This document shows, piece after piece, positions 1-8,008 of a stretch of 64,000 nt of DNA. Made by a program: the position numbers and the translations under genes. The notes beneath the pieces are model-generated. The model was not told the origin of the DNA. It worked only from the letters and a program-made list of their open reading frames with translations, and ran no database searches. The stretch spans positions 7,164 through 71,163 of the forward strand of contig SFNZ01000002.1 in NCBI GenBank assembly GCA_004552615.1. Reading direction: 5' to 3'. The stretch comes from Bacteroidales bacterium. Lineage in GTDB: Bacteria > Bacteroidota > Bacteroidia > Bacteroidales > UBA932. The first letter of the stretch is position 1, and the number at the start of each line of letters is the position of its first letter.

Positions 1-10
1 GACTGACAAA

Positions 11-961
11 ATGAACGGTGAAGCTGTAGTAGTGAAAAATGCCGGAAGCCATTATCTTCTGTCCTGCCTTCCGGAATGGGCTCCATTTCCGGCAGTCCTC
101 AAGGGGAAAATACGCCTGAAGGCCAACGAATCCACGAATCCTGTGGCCGTGGGCGACAGGGTCCTGTTCGAATCAGACGCATTGACTGCATCAGAAGTGA
201 GCCTGGAGCATCCTGCCCTGATCTGCTCGGTAATGGACAGGAAAAACCATATCATCCGCAAGTCCACTAATCTTTCCCGCCAGTCCCACGTGATAGCTGC
301 CAACGTGGACATGGCATTTGCGGTCGTTTCGCTCTATTTCCCGGAAGTCAAGCTGCCTTTCCTGGACCGTATGCTTGTCACATGCGAGGTGTACGGAGTC
401 CCGGTTACAATAGTGCTGAACAAGGTGGACCTCTACAGGGAAGAGGCTCCTGAAACGGTGGCGAATTTCATAAAGATATATACCGAAGCAGGGTACAGGG
501 TCATCCAGACCTCGGCAAGGACAGGGGAAGGAATAGCAGAAGTCCGCGAGGCCTGCAGGGACAGGGTCTGCCTCTTCTCGGGAGAGTCCGGAGTGGGCAA
601 ATCCTCACTCATCAAGGCCCTTGACCCTTCATTGGAGCCGAAAATCGGAAAAATATCCACGGCCCATCTCCAGGGAAAACATACCACCTCGCTCTACGAA
701 ATGTACAGGATAGCTGACTGTGGCTATGTCATCGACACCCCTGGTCTCAGGGGCTTCGGCCTGGTCAATCTGGAAAAGGACGAGATAGCGAGATATTTCC
801 CGGAAATGCTCAAGGCATCCGAGAAATGCCGCTTCATCCCGTGCACCCACACGCATGAGCCGGGATGCGCGGTCAAGGAAGCCGTGGAAGAAGGCCTCAT
901 AAGTCCGGAGCGGTATTCGTCATATCTCGGCATGATTGAGGAAGACAGGAAATTCAGATAG
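11..961 (+). CDS. rsgA: Ribosome small-subunit GTPase RsgA
   Basis: RsgA is a circularly permuted GTPase that checks late 30S subunit assembly and releases RbfA. The 316-residue protein has the family order: an N-terminal OB-fold (about 1-75), the NKVD guanine-specificity motif first (137-140), then the P-loop GESGVGKSS (191-199) and DTPG (242-245), and a C-terminal zinc knuckle with Cys273, Cys278, His280 and Cys286 (CxHxHEPGC). Permuted order of NKVD before the P-loop is diagnostic. The ATG at 11 follows closely after the window edge, so its promoter is not visible. Six bases separate it from the MATE gene, suggesting co-transcription. Confident by motif and length. Confidence 0.96.
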   Translation: MNGEAVVVKNAGSHYLLSCLPEWAPFPAVLKGKIRLKANESTNPVAVGDRVLFESDALTASEVSLEHPALICSVMDRKNHIIRKSTNLSRQSHVIAANVDMAFAVVSLYFPEVKLPFLDRMLVTCEVYGVPVTIVLNKVDLYREEAPETVANFIKIYTEAGYRVIQTSARTGEGIAEVREACRDRVCLFSGESGVGKSSLIKALDPSLEPKIGKISTAHLQGKHTTSLYEMYRIADCGYVIDTPGLRGFGLVNLEKDEIARYFPEMLKASEKCRFIPCTHTHEPGCAVKEAVEEGLISPERYSSYLGMIEEDRKFR

Positions 962-967
962 AACAGG

Positions 968-2350
968 ATGTCCCCTTTGAACAGAGAAATACTCAGGCTC
1001 GCTATCCCGAGCATATTCGCCAATATCACCGTTCCCATCGTGGGCATGGTGGACCTTGCCGTGGCAGGCCATCTTGACGGGGATGCGGCGGTGCTGATTG
1101 GAGGCGTCTCAATAGGTACTCTTCTGTTCGACCTGTTGTACTGGAACTTCAGTTTCCTGCGTATCGGAACAGGGGGACTGACCGCCCAGGCCTACGGAAG
1201 AGGGGACATGAAGGCCGCTGCCGATGCATTGTTCAGGTCTTCGGGCATGGCCCTGATCATAGCCGCCGCCTGCATATTGGCCCAATGGGTCTTCGTGGAC
1301 CTGGCCTTCCTCGTCGTGAAATGCTCCCCGGAGGTCAGGGAACTCGCCGAGGGATATTTCCATGTGAGAATCTGGGCGGCGCCTGCAACATTGACCCTCA
1401 TGGCCGTAAAGGGCTGGTTCATAGGGATGCAGGACAGTGTACGCCCGATGATTACGGACCTGATAGTCAATCTCGGCAACGCATTCATCAGCATTGTCCT
1501 CGCCATGGGCATCCATGCCGGGCCGGTCACCTTCCGGGGAATCGGTTTCGACGGAATCGCGGCAGGTACGCTCATAGCCCAGTATTCCGGTCTGCTATAT
1601 GCGTTGGCCGTGATATTCACGAGATACCGCAAGGTATTCACCGGCTATTCAGCCTCAGGCGTTTTCAGGCTTTTCAGGGACAGGGAGATGAAATCGTATT
1701 TCAAGCTCAATGCAGACCTCCTTGTCCGCTCGATGTGCATAATGGCAATATATGCCGGGATGACGGTCATCTCTGCCCGTTATGGGGACATGATGCTGGC
1801 TGTCAGCTCGATATTGGTCCAGATGATGATGCTCTTCTCGTATTTCACTGACGGCTTTGCGTACGCCGGAGAGGCTCTCACGGGCCGTTTTGTCGGCATG
1901 GAAAGGCCGGATTCGGTCAGGAAGACGGTACGTTGCGTCTTCGCATGGAGCATGGGGGTAGCCGCCTTGTTCATGGTGATATATGCCGTGCTCGGCGAGC
2001 CTGTCCTGCATCTGCTCACGTCCGACGGGGAAGTGGTGGCTGCTTCCCTGGAATTCATTCCATGGCTAGTCCCGATGCCGGTCATAGGGTGTGCCGCATT
2101 CACCTGGGACGGCATCTATGTGGGAGCGACCGCCTCCAGAACCATCAGGGATTCCTCTATATGGGCCGTGGTTGCATTCTTTGCCGCCTGGTATGCCGGG
2201 AGGGCTCTCCTGTCACCGACTCCTGACGGTACACCGGAAATAGCCGTGCACATACTCATGGCGGCCTATATGATGCATGTCATTGTCAGGTTCGTGTATG
2301 AGACGGCACTGTACAAGCGCAGCATCCTCTCCGAGCCGTTCGCCCGATGA
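968..2350 (+). CDS. MATE family efflux transporter (DinF-like)
   Basis: A 460-residue polytopic inner-membrane protein with about 12 hydrophobic segments in two similar halves, as in MATE/DinF cation-coupled multidrug exporters. The N-terminus (LRLAIPSIFANITVPIVGMVD) carries the family pattern of a Pro-containing first helix followed by a conserved VD and AGHL. Length matches the family (440-480). It lies 6 nt after rsgA and is probably in the same transcript. Substrate cannot be told from sequence; MATE proteins usually export cationic drugs or dyes, and some export metabolites. Its 3' end faces the SGNH gene across 32 nt with no clear terminator hairpin. Confidence 0.9.
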   Translation: MSPLNREILRLAIPSIFANITVPIVGMVDLAVAGHLDGDAAVLIGGVSIGTLLFDLLYWNFSFLRIGTGGLTAQAYGRGDMKAAADALFRSSGMALIIAAACILAQWVFVDLAFLVVKCSPEVRELAEGYFHVRIWAAPATLTLMAVKGWFIGMQDSVRPMITDLIVNLGNAFISIVLAMGIHAGPVTFRGIGFDGIAAGTLIAQYSGLLYALAVIFTRYRKVFTGYSASGVFRLFRDREMKSYFKLNADLLVRSMCIMAIYAGMTVISARYGDMMLAVSSILVQMMMLFSYFTDGFAYAGEALTGRFVGMERPDSVRKTVRCVFAWSMGVAALFMVIYAVLGEPVLHLLTSDGEVVAASLEFIPWLVPMPVIGCAAFTWDGIYVGATASRTIRDSSIWAVVAFFAAWYAGRALLSPTPDGTPEIAVHILMAAYMMHVIVRFVYETALYKRSILSEPFAR

Positions 2351-2382
2351 GGATGCCGTTCGAGAACCTTCAAAAACTTAAG

Positions 2383-3507
2383 TTACCTTATCCCGTATTT
2401 TTTCAATATCCTGACAATAGGCTTGCGGATGGATTCTGCCCATAAGGTGTAGCCGTAATTGTCCGGATGCACTCCGTCCACCGTAGCGTTGCGGTTGTCT
2501 CCGACGGCGTCAGGGACAATGAAATATACGTCCTTGTATTTCTCCCTGCCTTCCCTGGTGGATTTCAGCTCCTTGAATATGGATGCGGCCATGTCCATCT
2601 TGGCCTGCTCCTTGGTCTCCTCATAGACATTGAAATTGCGCCTTTCGCGGTAAATCGTCTGCTGGAAAATCAGCGGAGTCCCCGGATGCGCTGCCACCAT
2701 CCTGTCGATGAACGGTACCAGGCGCTCCTTTATGAGGTCAGCTGTAGGGTTCGAGAACGAGTCGAATACGAAAGCATCCGCCTCCACGTCACACAGGACG
2801 TCGCAGAAATAATCCTGCAGCAGGCATCTTCCGCTGCAACCGAGGGAGAGCATCTGGAGCCCGGTGGTCCTGGAGAACTGTGCCGGATAAGACATTCCGG
2901 AACGGGTGGTGCTGGATCCGTGGGTGTAGCTGGATCCCCATATCGCTATCCTGTGACGGAAAGGATTCTCGATAGGAGCGATTGATTTCCCTTCGTCCAC
3001 GCCTATCTTGATGGAATACTCCTCGCTGTATAGCGGGAAATAGAGCAGGCATTCGTGCTCTGTCCCGTCCATGTTGTTGATGAGTGTGAACGGCTTGTCC
3101 ATCTTGTTGTCAGCGGCGACTCCAGATGCGGCATAGAGCCATCTTCCGTCCTGCTTGATGTAGAGGTCATATCCCCTGGCTGAAAATCCGTTGGTGTTGG
3201 TCGGGAAGCTGACCTGCCCGTATTCGGTGAGAATGCTGATGCTCGTGGTGTTGGTCTTGAACGCGCAGGCCATTCCGGATGTCATCCTGACCTGGAAATT
3301 CTCAGTCGGTGTGAAGCCCTTGTATTTCACGGTGTCCACGCGATGATACGGATTGGTGGTCTTTCCTGGCATCAGTTTTCCGGTGATTGTGAGGTCCGAG
3401 GCTTCCGTGTAGGTGTATTTCACCCCTTTGGGGGTCTGCCCGAAGGTAGATGTGCCGGACAGGATGGTTGCGGCCAAAATGGTCAATAAGAGTATTGAGT
3501 GTTTCAT
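2383..3507 (-). CDS. Secreted SGNH/GDSL esterase with GxDLY N-domain
   Basis: A 374-residue exported hydrolase. Residues 1-23 form a signal peptide (hydrophobic ILLLTILAATILSG, cleavage near TFGQ). An N-terminal beta-rich domain contains GYDLY (about 112-116), the hallmark of the small domain that precedes Bacteroidetes SGNH esterases. The SGNH domain follows: GSSYTHG near 191 supplies the nucleophile Ser, and DGVHP near 344-348 supplies the Asp-His pair. Members of this group deacetylate or de-esterify glycans, but the substrate here is unknown. No sugar-utilisation genes flank it. A TAACTTTG box at 3549-3556 on the minus strand is a likely promoter, divergent from the transporter gene. Confidence 0.87.
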   Translation of the reverse strand: MKHSILLLTILAATILSGTSTFGQTPKGVKYTYTEASDLTITGKLMPGKTTNPYHRVDTVKYKGFTPTENFQVRMTSGMACAFKTNTTSISILTEYGQVSFPTNTNGFSARGYDLYIKQDGRWLYAASGVAADNKMDKPFTLINNMDGTEHECLLYFPLYSEEYSIKIGVDEGKSIAPIENPFRHRIAIWGSSYTHGSSTTRSGMSYPAQFSRTTGLQMLSLGCSGRCLLQDYFCDVLCDVEADAFVFDSFSNPTADLIKERLVPFIDRMVAAHPGTPLIFQQTIYRERRNFNVYEETKEQAKMDMAASIFKELKSTREGREKYKDVYFIVPDAVGDNRNATVDGVHPDNYGYTLWAESIRKPIVRILKKYGIR

Positions 3508-3548
3508 TTCAATGTTATTTAACTCCCTTTGTTGGTTTTTTTGTCTTT

Positions 3549-3556
3549 CAAAGTTA
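3549..3556 (-). promoter_or_regulatory. Bacteroidetes -7 box for SGNH esterase gene
   Basis: The minus strand reads TAACTTTG, matching TAnnTTTG, 41 nt before the esterase ATG. No good TTTG is seen at the usual -33 spacing. It is divergent from, and close to, the plus-strand box at 3578-3585. Confidence 0.5.
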
Positions 3557-3585
3557 GTTAAAATTCCGGATTCTGTCTATTTTTG
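3554..3585 (+). promoter_or_regulatory. Promoter for OPA transporter operon
   Basis: A TATTTTTG -7 box (3578-3585) is preceded at 20 nt by TTAG (3554-3557), one mismatch from the TTTG -33 element. It lies before the ATG at 3634 and overlaps an upstream in-frame ATG at 3583, which supports the shorter start for the transporter. Confidence 0.6.
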
Positions 3586-3633
3586 CATCAGCAAATGCGC
3601 GGAACAATTTCTCCCGCAGGAAAGCCGGTAAGT

Positions 3634-5016
3634 ATGAGCCTTTATACATATTTCAGGATAAGCAAGCCTTCCAGTTACAAAGTGCCTGATACTGAGGTGG
3701 ATGCCGAGTACAGGAGACTGAGGTCGAGGACTTTTTGGGGAGCTGTTGCCGCCTACAGTCTGTATTATGTATGCAGGATGACCCTGAGCGTCGTCAAGCA
3801 GCCCCTGATAGACGGGGGAGTGTTGAGCGCAGGCGAACTCGGACTCATCGGCTCGGCAATGCTTCTGGTCTATGCTCTCGGCAAGTTCACCAACGGTTTC
3901 ATAGCTGATTATTGCAATATCCGCCGGTTCATGGCCGCCGGGCTTTTCGTCTCGGCAGCTGTCAATCTGGTCATGGGCCTGCTGGGCCTTCTCGGAACTG
4001 CCCTCGGGGTATCCGGAATCGTGGTCTTTGCAGTTTTCTTCATCCTATGGGGAGCCAACGGCTGGGTGCAGTCCATGGGAGCGCCTCCGGGCATCATAAA
4101 TCTGTCAAGGTGGTTCCCGCTTTCGAAAAGAGGGACCTATTACAGCATTTTCAGCGCCAGCCCTTATCTCGGCAAGTTCCTGACATTCATATTGACAGGA
4201 GTCGTAGTGGGAAGCCTCGGCTGGGAATGGGGATTCATATTCTCCGCCGCGGCAGGATTTGCAGGCACTGCGGTCGTCCTCCTTTTCGTTTCAGACACTC
4301 CTGAGAGCAAGGGCCTGCCATCCGTGCAGCAGCTGAGCGGAGAGGCTCCGAGAAAGGCTGATTCAATGCCGACCAAGGAACTCCAGAAGATAGTCCTGCG
4401 TCATCCAGGAATATGGATAATCGCCCTGTCAAGTGCTTTCGTGTACATCACCCAATATGCCATAAGCGGGTGGGGAGTCCTTTTCCTGCAGAAGGCCAAG
4501 GACTTCACCCTTCCTGCCGCGACCCAGATTATTGCGTTCTCCGAGGTTTTCGGAGTGGCCGGGACAGTGCTTGCGGGCTGGCTTTCCGATACTGTGTTCG
4601 GAGGCGACCGTGTGAAACCTGTCCTGCTTTCGGGAATGGGTTGTCTCGCCGCACTAGTCCTGTTCCTGTTCACGCCGGGAGGATATGTCCTCAATATAGT
4701 GTATGTCTCGTTTTTCAGCCTGTTCACAGGGGTTCTTTACTGCATTGTCGCCGGACTGATGGCGGTGGACATTGTTCCGAGGAAGGCTACAGGAGCTGCA
4801 CTCGGCATTGTCGGGATATCGAGTTATGTGGCTGCGGCCGTACAGGATGCCGTCAGCGGATTCCTGATCCAGGGAAGTTCCGGTGCGACCCTGCCTGATG
4901 TGCCGGCTTCCTATGATTTCACTCCAGCCGCCCTGTTCTGGACAGGAGCGTGCCTGCTCTCGTTCCTGTTACCGGTATTCAATTGGAAATCAATGAAGAA
5001 ACAGATTGTGTCGTAG
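3634..5016 (+). CDS. Organophosphate:phosphate antiporter (GlpT/UhpT-type MFS)
   Basis: A 460-residue inner-membrane carrier of the major facilitator superfamily, with about 12 transmembrane helices. Resemblance to the organophosphate:phosphate antiporter family (GlpT, UhpT, UhpC) rests on YYVCRMTLS in helix 1, GSAMLLVYALGKFTNGFIAD in helix 2, WGANGWVQSMGAPPG and the NLSRWFPLSKRGTYYSI block, which are typical of this family. The start at 3634 is preferred over an in-frame ATG at 3583 because the latter lies inside the -7 box. Probable substrate is glycerol-3-phosphate or a hexose phosphate; which one is not resolvable. Two bases separate it from the following lipoprotein, so the three genes look like an operon. 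Confidence 0.85.
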   Translation: MSLYTYFRISKPSSYKVPDTEVDAEYRRLRSRTFWGAVAAYSLYYVCRMTLSVVKQPLIDGGVLSAGELGLIGSAMLLVYALGKFTNGFIADYCNIRRFMAAGLFVSAAVNLVMGLLGLLGTALGVSGIVVFAVFFILWGANGWVQSMGAPPGIINLSRWFPLSKRGTYYSIFSASPYLGKFLTFILTGVVVGSLGWEWGFIFSAAAGFAGTAVVLLFVSDTPESKGLPSVQQLSGEAPRKADSMPTKELQKIVLRHPGIWIIALSSAFVYITQYAISGWGVLFLQKAKDFTLPAATQIIAFSEVFGVAGTVLAGWLSDTVFGGDRVKPVLLSGMGCLAALVLFLFTPGGYVLNIVYVSFFSLFTGVLYCIVAGLMAVDIVPRKATGAALGIVGISSYVAAAVQDAVSGFLIQGSSGATLPDVPASYDFTPAALFWTGACLLSFLLPVFNWKSMKKQIVS

Positions 5017-5018
5017 AT

Positions 5019-5933
5019 ATGTGGAGGAAACGTTTCTTGCTGGTAATATTGTCCCTGACGCTCGCTGCAGGATGCAATCCCGGAATCTTCGTTGATGCGC
5101 CGGAACTGCCTGATTACAAGGAAGTCACCATTGAAGGAGACGGCGGGTCCTGGGAGTGCCCGTTTTTACGGGAAGGCCTGAAACGGATATATATAAACTA
5201 TCCGGTCTCGGACCTGGAATATGTCACGTATTACGGATCCGGAGGAATTACAGGCCCCGATTGCCATCCTTCCGAACTCGAGAGCATCGTCTTTGAGAAT
5301 CCTGCCGAATGTTATTCTATCGGTTTCAACGGGAATATGCTGTATGTGACCTGCGGTTACAGCAACAGGCAGGACAGCATCCTGCTCAATTTCGAATATG
5401 ACTGGGGAGTGACCAAGACGGTTCATATCACGATTACGCAGGGCCGGCCGCTGACGGCTTTGTTTGCGCAGTACGAGACGGATCTGGTGCTTGAGGAGGA
5501 TTTCGAGAGAGTCGTCCGTCAGTACGGATTCCTGAACAACGGCCCGATTCCGCAGAAGGTGGTGGTATATCCCTATTCGTCGGCTCAATGCAGCAGTATT
5601 GTCGTCCCTGAGGCAGAATGGGCTGAAGGCATGAATCTTACGATGGAACGGCCGTTCTTTGACGGTCAGGACTGGCTTTATGAGCAGGCGGATGTCGTTA
5701 CGGGGAAAATGGACAATTTCATCCCGTCGTGGATGATGGATTCCGGACAATTTACAGTCGAAGTGCCTGCCGGAGTAAAGGCCAAGGTGAGCATTATGCT
5801 GCATTATACCCGCGCCGGGAGGAAGGGCGCGATGCATTTCAGAAATACAGCGGCCGGATTCGAGACTTCGGTGAATTTCACCTGCACGGTCATTTATCCT
5901 GTCAGTTATGAATATGGGGTGGAGTATGAATAG
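5019..5933 (+). CDS. Hypothetical lipoprotein
   Basis: A 304-residue protein of unknown function. The ATG at 5019 is 2 nt after the transporter stop. Residues 1-19 are a lipoprotein signal peptide ending in the lipobox LAAGC, with no Asp after the Cys. The rest is rich in beta-forming and aromatic residues; the start (KEVTIEGDGGSWECPF) recalls BACON-like or other Ig-like folds of Bacteroidetes surface lipoproteins, but the resemblance is weak. No catalytic motif is visible. The 3' end overlaps the next ATG by 8 nt, indicating translational coupling to the PagL-like outer membrane protein and perhaps a shared envelope role. Confidence 0.7.
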   Translation: MWRKRFLLVILSLTLAAGCNPGIFVDAPELPDYKEVTIEGDGGSWECPFLREGLKRIYINYPVSDLEYVTYYGSGGITGPDCHPSELESIVFENPAECYSIGFNGNMLYVTCGYSNRQDSILLNFEYDWGVTKTVHITITQGRPLTALFAQYETDLVLEEDFERVVRQYGFLNNGPIPQKVVVYPYSSAQCSSIVVPEAEWAEGMNLTMERPFFDGQDWLYEQADVVTGKMDNFIPSWMMDSGQFTVEVPAGVKAKVSIMLHYTRAGRKGAMHFRNTAAGFETSVNFTCTVIYPVSYEYGVEYE

Positions 5934-7122
5934 GTGGATTTCTTCTGTGGCATTTCTTCTGGTCAGCGTTGCGGTTTCCTTTGCAGGCGAGCCCGTTCCG
6001 AAAGGATTCTCCCGCCCTTTGGAATGGCGAATCGGGGCCCAGGTGACTCCTGCATGGGTGCCGGCCACGAATGATTTCCTGAAAGGGGAGAATCAGGATG
6101 GCAGGCGTGTAGGAACAGGGCTGTCAGGTGCTCTCCGGGCTGATTTCAGCTTCAGTCCGGGGACAAGGGAAGGGCTCTTGTACAAGGGCCTTTATCAAGG
6201 GGTAGGAATCAGTGCCAATTCATTATTCTCCAATGAGTTGCTCGGAACTCCCGTATCCCTGTACCTGTATCAGGGCGCTCCCATTGTGCATTTCAATGAG
6301 GCCCTCCGCCTCGGCTACGAGTGGCAGTTCGGTGCGGCTTTCGGGTGGAAGCCTTATGGCGGAACTAACGAAGGGGAAGATGCTCCTGTAAGTACTTCTG
6401 TCACGGCCCACATAGGCCTCGGCCTCAAGCTGGATTATGCCCTTTCGGACAGATGGACGATGTCATTCGGGGTCAGGGCCAATCATTTCTCCAACGGCAA
6501 TACATCCTGGCCCAATGCCGGGGTGAATTCCATCGGTGCGGAGATAGGCCTGTCATACGTTGTCAGTCCTGCAAGGGAAGTGTCCGTGGAACCAGTTGTG
6601 TGTCAGGAAATTGTGGAAGCTGCGGACAGAAGGGGATGGTTCTATGATATCATGGTCTTCGGGGCATGGCGCAAGCGGGCGGTATATCTCGGTGAACCTG
6701 TGGAACCGAAGATTTGTCCCGGACGGTTCGGGGTTCTCGGACTGCAGTTTTCGCCGATGTACAGGATCAACCGTTTCGTTGCCGCAGGACCGGCTCTTGA
6801 CATGCAGTGGGATGAGGGTGCGGGGCTTGCCCCGTATTGGGTGGAAGGTACAGACGGGGACAATATCAAATTCGCACGTCCTCCGTTCGGGAAGCAGCTG
6901 AGTGCGGGATTGTCCGCGCATGCGGAACTGACAATGCCGATATTTTCGGTCAATGCCGGCCTCGGATATGACATCGTGAACCCTAAAGGAAACAAGCGCT
7001 TCTACCAGTCCCTGACGCTTAAGACTTTCCTGACCAAGTATCTGTATATCAATGTGGGTTATCGTCTCGGAGAATTCCGGGATCCGCAGAATCTCATGCT
7101 CGGCCTGGGCGTCAGGCTGTAA
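5926..7122 (+). CDS. PagL-like acyloxyacyl hydrolase, outer membrane barrel
   Basis: A 398-residue protein with a signal peptide (1-20, SSVAFLLVSVAVSFA). The central part (about 85-215) matches the lipid A 3-O-deacylase/acyloxyacyl hydrolase family: alternating beta strands, the catalytic pair His187 and Ser189 in NHFSN, and a Glu at 206 that could be the third catalytic residue. PagL itself is about 150-170 residues, so this is the longer Bacteroidetes form with a second barrel-like half and a terminal aromatic-poor strand. Predicted location is the outer membrane, acting on lipid A or another acylated lipid. It overlaps the upstream lipoprotein by 8 nt and is the last gene of that operon. 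Confidence 0.75.
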   Translation: MNRWISSVAFLLVSVAVSFAGEPVPKGFSRPLEWRIGAQVTPAWVPATNDFLKGENQDGRRVGTGLSGALRADFSFSPGTREGLLYKGLYQGVGISANSLFSNELLGTPVSLYLYQGAPIVHFNEALRLGYEWQFGAAFGWKPYGGTNEGEDAPVSTSVTAHIGLGLKLDYALSDRWTMSFGVRANHFSNGNTSWPNAGVNSIGAEIGLSYVVSPAREVSVEPVVCQEIVEAADRRGWFYDIMVFGAWRKRAVYLGEPVEPKICPGRFGVLGLQFSPMYRINRFVAAGPALDMQWDEGAGLAPYWVEGTDGDNIKFARPPFGKQLSAGLSAHAELTMPIFSVNAGLGYDIVNPKGNKRFYQSLTLKTFLTKYLYINVGYRLGEFRDPQNLMLGLGVRL

Positions 7123-7130
7123 TCAATTAG

Positions 7131-7216
7131 TGCTTCGGACGGGACTTGAACCCGTACAGGCATTGCTGCCCAAGGGATTTTAAGTCCCTCGTGTCTACCA
7201 ATTCCACCACCAAAGC
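7131..7216 (-). tRNA. tRNA-Leu (anticodon UAA)
   Basis: Read on the minus strand, 86 nt fold as a class II tRNA. The acceptor stem GCTTTGG pairs with CCGAAGC (one G-U), followed by discriminator A. The D arm has GTGGAATTGGTAGAC; the anticodon stem is GGGA/TCCC around loop CTTAAAA, giving anticodon UAA (plus-strand 7180-7182). A long variable arm and the T arm CGGGTTCAAGTCCCG follow. The three bases after the discriminator read CTA rather than CCA, so CCA is probably added by the nucleotidyltransferase. A TAACTTTG box lies 11 nt upstream. Confidence 0.96.
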
Positions 7217-7227
7217 TTTCCGTTCGG

Positions 7228-7235
7228 CAAAGTTA
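7228..7235 (-). promoter_or_regulatory. -7 box of tRNA-Leu
   Basis: The minus strand reads TAACTTTG, 11 nt before the mature 5' end of tRNA-Leu, a sensible distance for a short 5' leader removed by RNase P. No -33 match is evident. Confidence 0.55.
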
Positions 7236-7314
7236 ATAATAAATTCTCAAATCTCCATACAATTACACTTCCCCATCCTTTTGCCACGCTACCCATTAAC
7301 AAAGTCCGCTGTAC

Positions 7315-7435
7315 AGTTGCCGGAAGGCACAGCAGGAGTGTGGCCGGCCGCGGCCTCATGAGCGGCTCCCGAAGGAACGAAGTTCCGAAGGGTGGATGGA
7401 GCGAAGCGCAACTCTTGCTGTGCCTTCCGGCAACT
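7315..7435. repeat. Long palindromic element in spacer
   Basis: Two 25-nt arms (7315-7339 and 7411-7435) are inverted copies with one mismatch, enclosing about 71 nt. The enclosed part holds smaller palindromes (GGCCGGCCGCGGCC near 7342; GGAACGAAGTTCC near 7374). The element is GC-rich in an otherwise AT-rich spacer, sits downstream of tRNA-Leu in the minus direction's upstream flank, and encodes no protein. It could be a REP/BIME-like dispersed element, a small non-autonomous mobile element or a structured RNA; no direct target repeats were seen. Confidence 0.7.
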
Positions 7436-7662
7436 ATATGCTACAATATTACTTTCCTTTTACTGATTATCCGCAACTTCTACAGCAATTAAGATCTTCT
7501 TGCAAAACACTTGACACGGTAGAGAATTCTAACTATTTGATTATCAACGATAAAGTATATTAAGAGTGGCAGGTGTCGTCAATTTGCCGGGACTTGCCAC
7601 CGGAAATGCCACTACAAGCGCTAAAGGGCAATTTCAGGTGTCAGGTGTTTTTCATGAAGGCG

Positions 7663-7733
7663 ATTGTCATCTCGACCAAGCGAAGCGCCTGGAGAGATTT
7701 CTCGGCACCGCCTATGCACTGCGAGATGACAAT
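7663..7733. repeat. Dispersed imperfect palindrome, copy 1
   Basis: The arms ATTGTCATCTCG (7663-7674) and CGAGATGACAAT (7722-7733) are perfect inverted copies. The core GTCATCTCGACC...TGGAGAGATTTC (7666-7701) matches 28 of 36 bases with 55981-56016 near the DUF3127 gene. This resembles the GTCAT-TCGA...GGAGA-ATCTC family of intergenic repeats common in Bacteroidetes genomes; that family link is from memory, the similarity between the two copies is directly visible. Confidence 0.65.
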
Positions 7734-7767
7734 ATGCTCTGACTATTATTGTATGAATTGCGCATAA

Positions 7768-7971
7768 TCAGTTTCCTTTTTGTAATATATTCACAAGGAC
7801 AATATCCGTCCCGCTTGTATGCTGGACAACAGCATTTCTTTCGCTGTTCGAGGTGTTCTCATCAACCCTGACAACAATGCGCTCAATCCACCTTGCTCCT
7901 TCGGCATATATTATCTCGCATTTCATCCAGCCGGCATCGTACAATACTCCATAGTCAGTATTGGTCGGCAT
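7768..7971 (-). CDS. Doubtful small protein or gene remnant
   Basis: A 67-codon frame starts at ATG 7971 (a GTG lies one codon upstream) just downstream of the GHL10 stop. The frame stays open a further 13 codons upstream of the ATG, up to a stop next to the GHL10 stop codon. The translation (for example GWMKCEIIYAEGARWIERIVVRVDEN) looks protein-like, with strand-like alternation, and has no homologue I recognise. It may be the tail of a gene broken by rearrangement in this repeat-bearing spacer, or chance. Confidence 0.25.
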   Translation of the reverse strand: MPTNTDYGVLYDAGWMKCEIIYAEGARWIERIVVRVDENTSNSERNAVVQHTSGTDIVLVNILQKGN

Positions 7972-8008
7972 CACTTCTTTCCCGCCTTCAGTTACATCAG
8001 GAATTCCG

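Larger units (their letters stand above)
7217..8008. other. Gene-poor AT-rich spacer
   Basis: Between tRNA-Leu and the GHL10 gene there is no confident gene. The stretch holds the tRNA promoter, the 121-bp palindrome (7315-7435), a dispersed imperfect palindrome (7663-7733) and a doubtful 67-residue minus-strand reading frame (7768-7971). Base composition is clearly more AT-rich than the flanks outside the palindromes. Nothing else was recognised in it. Confidence 0.7.

Noticed and set aside
3583..3633. Longer start for the OPA transporter
   Set aside because: The ATG at 3583 lies inside the TATTTTTG promoter box and adds residues unlike the family.
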